In this document: piece by piece, positions 17,340-25,953 of the stretch
Position numbering within the stretch: position 1 is the stretch's first letter
How the letters are laid out: the number at the start of each line of letters is the position of its first letter
Assembly: GCA_002428985.1 (NCBI GenBank)
Contig: DIYL01000062.1
Location: 1 to 64,000, forward strand
From: Anaerolineales bacterium UBA6055
GTDB taxonomy: Bacteria > Chloroflexota > Anaerolineae > Aggregatilineales > Phototrophicaceae
DNA length: 64,000 bases
Direction of reading: 5' to 3'
Translations under genes and position numbers: made by a program
Notes under the pieces: generated by a model
What the model was told of the DNA's origin: nothing
The model's input: only the letters and a program-made list of their open reading frames with translations
Databases searched by the model: none

Positions 17340-17471
17340 TTAGACGGTGGTTCGGTGGTCCCATTCGGAACGAATGAGCACCAGCGTACCGCTGCCGATG
17401 TTTGACTGGGAGGTGCCCGTGCTGTTCAATCGCCGCGCGGCAGTGTGCGAGTCAAAAGAAAGTGTTTTCAT
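17340..17471 (-). CDS. 43-residue small protein with its own terminator
   Basis: ATG at 17471 opens a 43-codon frame ending in TAA at 17340, followed 29 bp later by a perfect intrinsic terminator. The peptide is basic and polar (starts MKTLSFDSHTAARRL, ends EWDHRTTV). The DNA is clearly more GC-rich than its surroundings. No strong Shine-Dalgarno is visible. It could be a real small gene, a leader peptide, or part of a small RNA. No homologue is recalled. Confidence 0.45.
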   Translation of the reverse strand: MKTLSFDSHTAARRLNSTGTSQSNIGSGTLVLIRSEWDHRTTV

Positions 17472-17494
17472 ATAGCTTATGGTTAGGCTAGAAG

Positions 17495-17680
17495 TTAAAA
17501 TTCCCAATAGAAACTGCCTTGATCGTAATTATTTGATGTGCTACCCATAGACATTTTTTGTTGTATTTCATTCTTTGGTTTAGAATATATATCATGCCAA
17601 TCCTCATTTTCAGCATACCTTATATACGCCATAGAAGCTGAACTCTGTTGTATGATTTTGACTGGGTGGTATCTTATCAT
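17495..17680 (-). CDS. Small hypothetical protein, start uncertain
   Basis: 61 residues from ATG 17680, starting MIRYHPVKIIQQ and ending GSFYWEF. The same frame stays open and protein-like for about 25 codons upstream (IDPNTLVAFEPSIVDGDYL) back to a TGA, but without a normal start codon. It may therefore be the C-terminal remnant of a larger gene. It lies between the TIR-WD40 gene and the 43-codon ORF on the same strand. Function unknown. Confidence 0.4.
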   Translation of the reverse strand: MIRYHPVKIIQQSSASMAYIRYAENEDWHDIYSKPKNEIQQKMSMGSTSNNYDQGSFYWEF

Positions 17681-17788
17681 TAAATAGTCACCATCGACTA
17701 TTGATGGTTCAAACGCAACCAGAGTATTAGGATCTATCAGATTTATTCATATATTCTGAATTTACAGCGATTTATGCACGTTTCACCT

Positions 17789-20700
17789 TCAATTAGGTGG
17801 GGTTGGTGTAAAGGTGGGCAAAAAGAACTGCTGTCTGTAACCATCACTGAGTGGCAAAAACAATTGACTTTCAGCAAGAGTTATTAAATTGTCCGAATCA
17901 ACTGTCCATATCCGTACCCAACTATTCGCCCATGAGATGATTTGATTATAACCATTCACGTGCGTCCATATTGCACCACCATCTGCACCACTTAGATCAC
18001 TCGTGTTTGGCAACTCATACAGGCGTTCTCCTGTAATGGCATTTACGATATGCGCATTACTGGCTGATGTGATGAGAACAAATTGTTCATCGGGACTCAA
18101 TTGCGCGGAATTATGAACCGTAAATGATTCATAAATTAGCCGACCGTCCTCTACATCCCAGCGGCGTAGGCGATTGCCATCCCCCCATGTAAAAATAGAG
18201 TTGCCATCTTCAGTCCACATACCATATTCAATATCTTGGCTTATTATAGATGAAGCGCTGTCTCGTATATCGTGATACGCAAATATCAACTCTCCACTAC
18301 TAGCGTTCCAGATTTGCAACGAGTTATCTGAACCCCATGTGACAATACGAGTACCATCAGGACGCCAACTTCCACCCAAAATATACTCTGCTATTTCGGG
18401 ATCATCAGAATAGTTGTGTTGTAGTACCAAAATTTTATCCCCATTGAAGGCATCCCAAACATTAGCGCCTCCTCCAACATTGATTGTCAAAATCTGAGTT
18501 TCATCGGGACGCCATTCCGCATGAAGTACAGGATTATCTTCATGGGAAAGACGAAATATCTCTTGACCGTTGCTTGCATTCCAAATACGGGTGGACCTAT
18601 CTGTGCCCCAAGTGAGGATCTGGGTCTCATCTGCGTTCCAGACTGCCCCTAGTACTGTAGAATCATGGTGTAACGAATAGACTAGCTCACCACTCTGGAC
18701 ATCCCATACTTGGGCAGAATTACCTGATACTGTGAGTATGCTACTTTCATCATTATTCCAACTAACTGAGCGTACCCGCCCGTTAATAGGCATGATGAAA
18801 ATCCGGCTTCTACTGGCTATATCCCACAATCGCATGGTGGCATCAGTTGACCACGTAAGAATCTGTGTTTCATCTTCATTCCATTGTGCGCCTACGACAT
18901 CATCATCATGAGGCATTTCAAAAATTATCTCATTGTTAGTTAAATCCCACAGCCGTGCATAATGGTCTCCTCCCCAAGTCAACAAATATTCGCCTAATCT
19001 GTTAATACTTGTGCCAAGTGTATCCACATGCCTAACAACTGTCTGTGCAAAACGATCTTCCATTACCCAGCGGTATACATGATTGCCAGAGTGAGCCAAG
19101 ATTTGGGTTTCATCTTCATTCCAAGTTGCCTCAGTGACGTAAGCTAGACTCGTCGGCGATTCTCTATCATGATACATTCTACGCAATTGTATGCCATCAT
19201 TTGCATCCCAGATATTCACAGAATACCATCCCCAAGTTAAAAACTGTGTTCCTTCTTGATTCCAAATTGCACCATTATCCCCACTACCAAAGCCATCAGG
19301 TGACACATCAAAAAGTAGAGAATAATCTTCCAGGTCCCACATATACCATGTATGTCTATAGTCCCATGAAAGCAGTTTGGTTCTATCAGGACTTATCGAG
19401 GCACCCATGACACCATTGCCATGAGGCAAAGTCGCAATCAGGTTTCCGTTATTCGCGTTCCACACTCTCAAGGTATCATCCCAACTCCAAGAGAAAATGA
19501 GCGTTTCATCCTGATTCCACATCGCACCATTCGCATCGTTATCATGCTCAAGGGTGAAGATCAAAGCACCATTGTTTGCGTTCCATACATTGACAGTGCC
19601 GTCTTCACCCCATGATATGACGCGAGTCTCGTCTGCATTATATTGTGCGCCTAAAATATCTCGATGTGGTGATACCCACACAACATCTAAGGTCTGAACA
19701 TCAATAACCTGAATTTGACTTTCTTTTGTCCAAGCCAAAACCTGATCTTCATTCTGATTCCATATCGCACCAGAAGATCCACCACTTGTACGAGATTCAT
19801 AGGGGCTCTCAAATAATAAATTCCCATTTGTGCTATCCCATATGCTAATATTTCCATAAAACGACCACGTCACTATGAGCGTTTCATCCTGATTCCACAT
19901 TGCGCCGATAAGAATATTATCTTGTGAAAGGGTGAGAATGGGTGATGCTGAACCTATTTCCCAAACATACAACAATCCGCCACTAGCCAGTGTCAACATG
20001 CGACTTCCATCAGCATTCCACTTAGCATAATACACCGCGCCTTCATGCTCTAAATTAGATACAAGCTCACCTGTCTCAGAATTCCAAATATAAGCTGAAC
20101 GATCATCCTCAGCCCATGTTACAACTTGACTGTAATCAGGATTCCATTTTGCACCACGAACCTCTGTTGTGTGAGGTATAGCGAGTTGCGGAAATGTACC
20201 AAAATGCACTTTATGCAATAGATTTTGAAAACTCTCTTGATTAATAACACCATCATCACGCGCATTAACGGCTTCTAGCGCAAGGTTTAGCGAGATTTGG
20301 ATTTGTCTGTCCTCATACTGCTGCTGAGATAAATCAGATAGAAATTTTGCCTGTATATCCTGAGATTCGATTAGATTAGCGAATGCTACAGTTGCTTGGA
20401 ATTCTGCCTCACCTTGTGCAACAGTGGCATTGGCTGCCTCGGTTGCGGCGACAGCCGCGTTGAAGGCGCTTGTTTCTTGTGCCTCGATAGCTAGTGTGAC
20501 ATTCGCATCGCTAGTTGCTGCATTGTTCACAGCTTTTCCTTGCTGATCGAAAGCAAATAGACTCAGACCAATAGCTATGACGAGAAAGACTGCAAAGCTA
20601 CCTGCTAGCATACGTGCGCGATTTAAAGCTCGCTTTTGTAAATTTTCTTCCCGTAAACGGTTTTCAGTTTCTTTCTCTAATGAATAGGTTATGAACGCTC

Positions 20701-21355
20701 TTTGTGCGGCTGTCCCATTTTGCTGACCATACAGCCGCAACCAGCTTTCTGCTTCTCTCAACTCATTACCAATGAGGACACTTTCATCACGACCTCGATT
20801 TATCCATTCATGGGATCTAGTTAATAATCGGGCTTCAAGTCGAGCGCGGTCAAGATCTGTTTCTAGCGCACTGACAAGCCTAGAAACCCCATCGTCAAAA
20901 TTGTCTTCTTCCCGAATGAATATCCAATTGAGTCTTTCAACGATTCGCCAGTTGCTTCGTGCCATCTCTAATAAGTCTTGGTCGCCTAATATCTCAGCAA
21001 GGAAACCAGTGGGATCTACAGCCGCTATATTCCCAAAAGTTTGGGCTTTTACTGCTTCGGATCGCATAACTGGTATAATTCTCTTGTTGTTCTGAAGCGC
21101 ATAATCCATCTCAAATGTACAAACCGGTGATGACAATAAGTCAGGTGTCAAAATCGGAACAAAGGTATGAGATCTATCAATGCCAGCTTTGATTTCAGCC
21201 CACCATTCTGCTGAAGGTGGTATAGCATCTAAGTCAATCCAAACTTCTTGATCTTCTTTCTTTAATGCATCTACTAATTCGAGAATAAACTGCTTATTTT
21301 TTCTCGAATAGGAAATAAACACTTCAGAATTGGATTTAGTTATTTCTGCTGACAC
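17789..21355 (-). CDS. TIR - transmembrane - coiled coil - WD40 receptor-like protein
   Basis: 1188 residues. The TIR domain (9-135) has EVFISYSRKN, the WW pair at 51-52 and Glu82 in CTFEMDYAL, the catalytic position. A charged helical stretch leads to one membrane helix (about 248-268) preceded by a run rich in Arg/Lys (KRALNRARM), predicting TIR inside and the C-terminus outside. Then comes an Ala/Thr/Glu coiled coil (275-375) and a long array of about 15 WD40-like units (385-1150) with recurring GAxWNxDETQILTW, enough for two propellers. The tail is Pro/Thr-rich. The start is GTG at 21353-21355 with AGG upstream. It stands alone on its strand. Confidence 0.85.
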   Translation of the reverse strand: MSAEITKSNSEVFISYSRKNKQFILELVDALKKEDQEVWIDLDAIPPSAEWWAEIKAGIDRSHTFVPILTPDLLSSPVCTFEMDYALQNNKRIIPVMRSEAVKAQTFGNIAAVDPTGFLAEILGDQDLLEMARSNWRIVERLNWIFIREEDNFDDGVSRLVSALETDLDRARLEARLLTRSHEWINRGRDESVLIGNELREAESWLRLYGQQNGTAAQRAFITYSLEKETENRLREENLQKRALNRARMLAGSFAVFLVIAIGLSLFAFDQQGKAVNNAATSDANVTLAIEAQETSAFNAAVAATEAANATVAQGEAEFQATVAFANLIESQDIQAKFLSDLSQQQYEDRQIQISLNLALEAVNARDDGVINQESFQNLLHKVHFGTFPQLAIPHTTEVRGAKWNPDYSQVVTWAEDDRSAYIWNSETGELVSNLEHEGAVYYAKWNADGSRMLTLASGGLLYVWEIGSASPILTLSQDNILIGAMWNQDETLIVTWSFYGNISIWDSTNGNLLFESPYESRTSGGSSGAIWNQNEDQVLAWTKESQIQVIDVQTLDVVWVSPHRDILGAQYNADETRVISWGEDGTVNVWNANNGALIFTLEHDNDANGAMWNQDETLIFSWSWDDTLRVWNANNGNLIATLPHGNGVMGASISPDRTKLLSWDYRHTWYMWDLEDYSLLFDVSPDGFGSGDNGAIWNQEGTQFLTWGWYSVNIWDANDGIQLRRMYHDRESPTSLAYVTEATWNEDETQILAHSGNHVYRWVMEDRFAQTVVRHVDTLGTSINRLGEYLLTWGGDHYARLWDLTNNEIIFEMPHDDDVVGAQWNEDETQILTWSTDATMRLWDIASRSRIFIMPINGRVRSVSWNNDESSILTVSGNSAQVWDVQSGELVYSLHHDSTVLGAVWNADETQILTWGTDRSTRIWNASNGQEIFRLSHEDNPVLHAEWRPDETQILTINVGGGANVWDAFNGDKILVLQHNYSDDPEIAEYILGGSWRPDGTRIVTWGSDNSLQIWNASSGELIFAYHDIRDSASSIISQDIEYGMWTEDGNSIFTWGDGNRLRRWDVEDGRLIYESFTVHNSAQLSPDEQFVLITSASNAHIVNAITGERLYELPNTSDLSGADGGAIWTHVNGYNQIISWANSWVRIWTVDSDNLITLAESQLFLPLSDGYRQQFFLPTFTPTPPN

Positions 21356-21456
21356 AATGTTTGACCTAGAGCTTATTCATAATCGAAATTAATTTTATAT
21401 CAGGTTGATAGTTTGCACTAGCGAATCGAATTGACTAAGCGATGCTGTAGCACCAC

Positions 21457-21825
21457 TTAGTCAGTTTGCGCATCAAATGGAATCTGCTCTTCGTCAGGTT
21501 GCTGTTCAACGCGATCCAGCAAAATGAGGCGATTTGCATCGAGGTCAATGCTGGTGAGTGGTGTACCGTTCTGATCAATCCATGCAGATGGGCGCATCCA
21601 GCCCGTCGAAATTTGCACTAATTTGCCCTTAGTCAAATAATTCTCAACCACTGAGGCAAGCCCATTTCAACAATTCACACGTACCCAGAGTGTTTGTTGT
21701 GTGCCATTGCGTGTCATGCGGTTGACTGCAAGGCTGAAGCTGGCGACTTTCTGCTCACCAACATCTTTGATCTGAGGTTCGCTACCTACATAACCTGTAA
21801 CTTGAATATTGATGCTGCTACCCAT
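21457..21825 (-). pseudogene. ssb: Single-stranded DNA-binding protein interrupted by in-frame TGA
   Basis: The OB-fold start (MGSSINIQVTGYVG, then VASFSLAVNRMTRNG and LWVRVNC) is followed by TGA at 21667-21669 and then, in the same frame, NGLASVVENYLTKGKLVQI and an acidic tail ending EEQIPFDAQTD. The stop falls where SSB proteins have a conserved Trp (xVxVW), so TGG to TGA is the likely change. ATG at 21825 has GGAGG 8 nt upstream. Uninterrupted length would be 122 residues. The tail lacks the standard DDDIPF end but is similar. It is part of the element's replication set with the helicase remnant and prim-pol. Confidence 0.8.
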
Positions 21826-21995
21826 TGTTCTATCCTCCAGAGCTGCATCTGCCAGCATGTGCATCAGAAATCGACAGTTCGGGACGAGTACAAATAGCTG
21901 GCGGATATACAAGTAGCAGACTGATCACACGTCACCTGTGTTGTAGCGAATGCTCAGACGCTATGAGTGAGGCACATCGCAAGAGAGTGAGCAGA

Positions 21996-22231
21996 TGCCC
22001 CACATGAATAGCACCAACAAACAGACATTGTGAATTGTGTGTAGGCTGAGATGGTTAACTGTGAGATATGACTCATGGAAACTCTTATGAGCTGGATGTA
22101 ATCTGTGTGGATTGTATCAGAGACCCACATGCCCCACATGTCCCACAAGCAAAACACACACTTTTGTGCAATAAGTAGCACTCTCTATGCGACTATTCAG
22201 GGTCTGCCCTACATGCCCCACATGTCCCACA
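21996..22231. repeat. Iteron-like 9-bp repeats (TGYCCCACA) and 28-bp direct repeat
   Basis: Three contiguous 9-mers lie at 22121-22147 (agacccaca, tgccccaca, tgtcccaca) and three more at 22205-22231 (tgccctaca, tgccccaca, tgtcccaca), with a single copy at 21996-22004. The two clusters sit in an exact 28-bp direct repeat (22127-22154 and 22211-22238), 84 bp apart. Short tandem repeats between ssb and replication genes resemble plasmid iterons that bind an initiator. No binding protein is identified. Confidence 0.6.
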
Positions 22232-22393
22232 AGCAAAATCGTATTTTGGCACATATCTGTGACCCCCGTATGTTTTTGTAAATTTCTGCTGGAATTGTAT
22301 TTTCACAAGTGGGGTCAGTGGGTCTCGTGGGGCGCAGGGAACAAAAAAACGGGCATTTCAGCCCGTCTGTTCATCTTCACTTTTTGTATTTGC

Positions 22394-22981
22394 TCATCCG
22401 AGCTGGTCGAAAATATCGCCACGTATACGCCACATGCGGATGCGACTGCCGCGAACCTGTATTTTCACGGTCAAATGTCGTCCTGAACCTGTTAGTAACC
22501 AACCATCCTCTCGTAACTGCGTGCCAATTGCAGAAGTGGTGAACTTCAGAGACTGGTATCGTGTCACCAGTCGATACGCCACATCAGGTAGCAAGTAGAT
22601 GTGATCGTCATCAACATAACCCACAATGGGCGAACTCGGTGTTGGTTCAATCGGATTCTGTCTATCTTTTGCTAGCACTGCTTCACCACTGGCAATCAGC
22701 TGCCCCAGCATATTGAGGAAGAACTCGCTGGCACGTTCTTCGCGGACAATTTCAACGGTTTCTGCAATCGAATCTTGCCACTGTGGCATGGCATCATCCG
22801 CCTCTTTTTCACGCATAAAACGTGAGAACAACTGGTAAACAGAGGAAAGAATTGCCCAGTTCTTGACGACCCGCCCAGTGTTTGCCACACGGATGTTCAT
22901 ACTCTTGAGCTTTGCCTCATAACCCTTCACATTACTAGCAAAGCGATTGGAGATGTCTGCCTGCAAGTCAGTTTCCTGCAA
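22394..22981 (-). pseudogene. C-terminal remnant of a replicative helicase/primase-type protein
   Basis: 195 codons opening with TTG and no ribosome site. The text starts inside what looks like a larger protein: RFASNVKGYEAKLKSMNIRV, NTGRVVKNWAILSSVYQLF and a C-terminal winged-helix-like end (IYLLPDVAYRLV, LREDGWLLTGSGRHL). This pattern resembles the segment after the ATPase core in phage or plasmid primase-helicases. Two TGA codons precede it in frame within about 60 bp and no ATPase domain lies upstream, so I read it as a fragment. It sits beside the iteron-like repeats and ssb. Confidence 0.5.
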
Positions 22982-23164
22982 CTGCCACTCTATAAGACTC
23001 GAACATCTGCCTCTTCACAATAATCTTCCTCACAACTGCATTGAAACACCTGCACAAAACTAATACAGACTCTCGACTATGCAATCTCTTATGGAATCTT
23101 CAAGACAAACAAATAATGAAAGGGTACACTCAGAGCAAAGCCATAATTGAAAGAGGTATAGTAT

Positions 23165-23665
23165 ATGCGTAGAAATATCAAACCAGAAAAACCTGAACCG
23201 GGTCAGGAATCGGTGTGGGACTATCCTCGTCCACCTCGAGTTGAAGCAGTTAGTGAACATATTAGAGTTACATTCAATGGTGAAATCGTTGCAGATACAC
23301 ATAATGCATACCGTGTATTAGAGACAAGTCATCCACCATCCTATTATATTCCATTAGAAGATATAAATACTGACTATCTAATCAAAACAGAGCGTCGTTC
23401 ATTCTGTGAATTTAAGGGTGGTGCAAGTTACTATACTGTAAAAGTTAAAGACAAATCAGCATCAAATTCAGCTTGGTTTTACACATTACCGAGTTCTGGT
23501 TTTGAACAAATCAAAGACCATGTATCGTTCTACGCCAGTAAAATGGATGAATGTTATGTAGGAGATGAAAAAGTAAAAGCTCAAGAAGGGGATTTTTATG
23601 GAGGTTGGATAACATCTAAAATTGTTGGCCCCTTCAAGGGTGGTGCTGGTACTTGGGCATGGTAA
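23165..23665 (+). CDS. DUF427 family protein
   Basis: 166 residues. The pattern PRPPRVEAVSEHIRVTFNG, ETSHPPSYYIPLEDI, FCEFKGGASYYTV and VSFYASKMDECYVGDEKV is the DUF427 fold, a small cytoplasmic beta-rich domain with no settled biochemical role. ATG at 23165 has AAAGAGG 8 nt upstream. A perfect inverted repeat follows the stop codon. Its position between the helicase remnant and prim-pol appears incidental. Confidence 0.9.
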   Translation: MRRNIKPEKPEPGQESVWDYPRPPRVEAVSEHIRVTFNGEIVADTHNAYRVLETSHPPSYYIPLEDINTDYLIKTERRSFCEFKGGASYYTVKVKDKSASNSAWFYTLPSSGFEQIKDHVSFYASKMDECYVGDEKVKAQEGDFYGGWITSKIVGPFKGGAGTWAW

Positions 23666-23690
23666 ATTTGTAATCCTGAGGATTACAAAT
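23666..23690. terminator. Perfect 11-bp inverted repeat after the DUF427 gene
   Basis: ATTTGTAATCC, loop TGA, GGATTACAAAT. The stem overlaps the TAA stop. There is no T-run after it, so it may be a weak terminator or a protein-binding dyad rather than a classic intrinsic terminator. Confidence 0.5.
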
Positions 23691-23706
23691 CAAATACGGA
23701 GCAAAT

Positions 23707-23737
23707 TTGAACAAAATTACAATTTTTGTGTTATAAT
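23707..23737 (+). promoter_or_regulatory. Possible promoter for prim-pol
   Basis: TATAAT at 23732-23737 has TTGAAC at 23707-23712 upstream, with a 19-bp spacer, longer than ideal. It lies about 155 bp before the prim-pol ATG and upstream of the hairpin at 23797. Confidence 0.35.
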
Positions 23738-23796
23738 TCAACTATCTTGTTGGAGGCACACCTAAATTGTGCATCGCTTGCCCTATATAAAGGGAA

Positions 23797-23828
23797 AGCG
23801 TCCGAATTACACCCCTAATCCGGACGCT
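23797..23828. repeat. Imperfect hairpin upstream of prim-pol
   Basis: AGCGTCCG-A-ATTA, loop CACCCC, TAAT-C-CGGACGCT: 12 paired positions with one mismatch. It lies in the leader of the prim-pol gene and could be an origin structure, a leader-RNA control hairpin or an initiator site. Confidence 0.5.
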
Positions 23829-23892
23829 CCAAGCAGTACATACAGCTTTCCAATGGATACACTGTATTGAAAGATGTGTTAGGTATCATGCA

Positions 23893-25833
23893 ATGGACTT
23901 AGGACTCCAATCACATGAATCTGCTTATATTATACCCTATAAACAACCATTTACACAACCCAATTTCTTAGAATTTCCGAAAGAAACCAAAAATCAAGCA
24001 GATTCACACACTCAAACTAAGAACAAATGTTCGGAAATTCAAAATTTAGCGTTCTCATTGTACGACATCGGTCTAAACACTTTTCCTTTACCATACGGTA
24101 AAAAGGGTGGGTTTCCATGGAAGACGCTCCAGTACACTCGGCTAGATCGTAACCATGATGACTATGGACTATTTATGCTATTTACAGGTCAATGCAACAT
24201 TGGCATAATGTGCGGAAGAACCAGCAATAACTTATTCATCATCGATTGTGAATCAAAAGACACCCTAGATTTACATATCCAAGCATTACACCAAAGACAA
24301 ATTCCTCTATGGGTTTCTAAGACCGGAAGGGGAGGGCATATTTATTTGTTTTCATCTGATGGTGAAGTCGATAATATTCCGCCTGGCATTTTAAAAGATG
24401 CTGAAGTACGTGGCAAAAATGGTTATGTACTAGCACCACAATCTAAACACCCCAATGGAAAATTTTATGAATGGTTATACAGAGAAGGGGACAGACCACC
24501 GACAGTATCTATACAAGAAATAGATTGGTTGAAAGATATTTTTAACCAAAGGGTGGCTTTGTCAGCACATCAATCTAACGCTACGAAACGTAACTCATCT
24601 CACAACAAACCATACTCGCCATTATCAAATCGAACGCGAGACTATATCCATAATGGACACTTAACACCAGAAGGACAAAGGAACAACGCACTATTTCGCG
24701 CAAGTTGTGACATGGTAGGAAATAACTACACAAAACAACAGACTTTATCTTTGTTGCATACACCCGCAAGCACCAGTGGACTATCAACACACGAGATAGA
24801 AAAAACAATTAACAGTGCATACAGTCAACCGCGCACACCCTCGAGACCCAATAACAACGAAAATAAGTCTAATCTAGATTGGAAGTGGGCAATCCTATTC
24901 GGTGATCACCATAACTGGAAAGGGCGCACAGCAACAAGCCAAAGAGCTATTTTCACAGCATTGATACAGCGTGCCAAAGTATCAAGTAACGAGGAAGGTT
25001 TATTCAGAGCAAGTATACGAGAGATTGCAAGTCTAGCTCGTGTGGGTACCGCTACAGTACAAAGAATACTGAAAACATTTCAAGAGAAAGATAACTCCTT
25101 CATTATAAAGTGTGGATACGACAGAACAAGTAAAGCCACATTATGGAAATTCCCTGAAAGAATTATTTTATATGGACAGCAGTTGGATCTGGATACATTA
25201 AAAGAATCCCCCCAATGGTTAAGTTGTAGTGTGTCTGTTTTGTCTTTACCTGATGCCATAGAACGCTCAGCATTGGGATATAACGGGTTGCTTGTTTATC
25301 GCGCAATGATGAAGTACGCTGAACCGATTTTACCGAAGCAACTAGTTCTATTAACTGGATTAGCTGATTATCAAGTCAAGTACTCACTTAAAAAGTTATC
25401 TTTGTTTGAATTGGTTTATCGTGAAGCTAATGGATGGATAGCTGAAAGATATGATGATATAGAGTTAGATCTTAAAATTCAACAAAAACGTGACATTATT
25501 GGTAAGGGGCAACAACGGGTCAAGCGATTCGCATGGGAACGAGCTGTTTATGCTGGTCGACAACTTTTTTATGCCCGACTGCGCTATGAACGCTATAAAT
25601 TTAAACGATGTGTTACAGAGACTCTGCGAATGCGACGCTATTCTAAATACGGGCGTGATATATTTACCCCGCCGCCTATTTATCGCGAGGTTATATATAA
25701 AGAAGACCAAAAGCAAGTTGTTAGGCATCAACGTATACCATTGTCTGAGGTTGATGACGAGGATCGTGAATTAATTGAGTTTGCATTATCGCTGGGTGGT
25801 GAAGTGGTTCTCCCGTATTACGATAATGAATAA
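23893..25833 (+). CDS. Bifunctional primase/polymerase (prim-pol) replication protein
   Basis: 646 residues. The N-terminal prim-pol domain (about 45-230) has NIGIMCGRTSNNLFIIDCE with the metal-binding pair Asp118/Glu120, then SKTGRGGHIYLFSS and VRGKNGYVLAPQSKHPNG, the standard order of this archaeo-eukaryotic primase family. A PriCT-like helical part (about 255-310) follows, then winged-helix segments (about 370-425 with IASLARVGTATVQRIL; 455-520) and a basic C-terminus. Such proteins prime and copy plasmid or element DNA. No helicase domain is fused, and the nearby helicase is only a remnant. ATG 23893 has TTAGG nine nt upstream. Confidence 0.85.
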   Translation: MDLGLQSHESAYIIPYKQPFTQPNFLEFPKETKNQADSHTQTKNKCSEIQNLAFSLYDIGLNTFPLPYGKKGGFPWKTLQYTRLDRNHDDYGLFMLFTGQCNIGIMCGRTSNNLFIIDCESKDTLDLHIQALHQRQIPLWVSKTGRGGHIYLFSSDGEVDNIPPGILKDAEVRGKNGYVLAPQSKHPNGKFYEWLYREGDRPPTVSIQEIDWLKDIFNQRVALSAHQSNATKRNSSHNKPYSPLSNRTRDYIHNGHLTPEGQRNNALFRASCDMVGNNYTKQQTLSLLHTPASTSGLSTHEIEKTINSAYSQPRTPSRPNNNENKSNLDWKWAILFGDHHNWKGRTATSQRAIFTALIQRAKVSSNEEGLFRASIREIASLARVGTATVQRILKTFQEKDNSFIIKCGYDRTSKATLWKFPERIILYGQQLDLDTLKESPQWLSCSVSVLSLPDAIERSALGYNGLLVYRAMMKYAEPILPKQLVLLTGLADYQVKYSLKKLSLFELVYREANGWIAERYDDIELDLKIQQKRDIIGKGQQRVKRFAWERAVYAGRQLFYARLRYERYKFKRCVTETLRMRRYSKYGRDIFTPPPIYREVIYKEDQKQVVRHQRIPLSEVDDEDRELIEFALSLGGEVVLPYYDNE

Positions 25834-25953
25834 ACTGTAACAATATTGTAATTCTAGCTTAGGTAGACTTTTCGTTATAATGCTAGCTCATTTGGGGATG
25901 GTATCGTTTCGGTTATGTGTGTGAGATGGTATATTGCCGTTGGGGTCTATTCT

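Larger units (their letters stand above)
3464..25833. mobile_element. Putative degraded integrative or plasmid-like element
   Basis: The span runs from the serine recombinase to the prim-pol gene and includes an RHH regulator, a sigma-like protein, ssb, a helicase remnant and iteron-like repeats, plus the conflict genes as probable cargo. The left boundary is set by the recombinase end inside the disrupted transfer gene. The right boundary is a guess, and no attL/attR pair was found. The transfer-type gene at 2439 may belong to an older element. Confidence 0.35.

Noticed and set aside
21667..21669. Reassignment of TGA to Trp in this organism
   Set aside because: Other genes here end in TGA (for example the TIR-TM-WD40 gene) and use TGG for Trp, so a general code change is unlikely.
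22121..22238. Short repeats considered as CRISPR
   Set aside because: The 9-mers are directly adjacent in threes and there is no cas gene; only two copies of the 28-bp repeat exist.
22187..22542. Plus-strand ORFs across the iteron region and helicase remnant
   Set aside because: Cys/Pro-rich translations opposite a better minus-strand frame, without ribosome sites.
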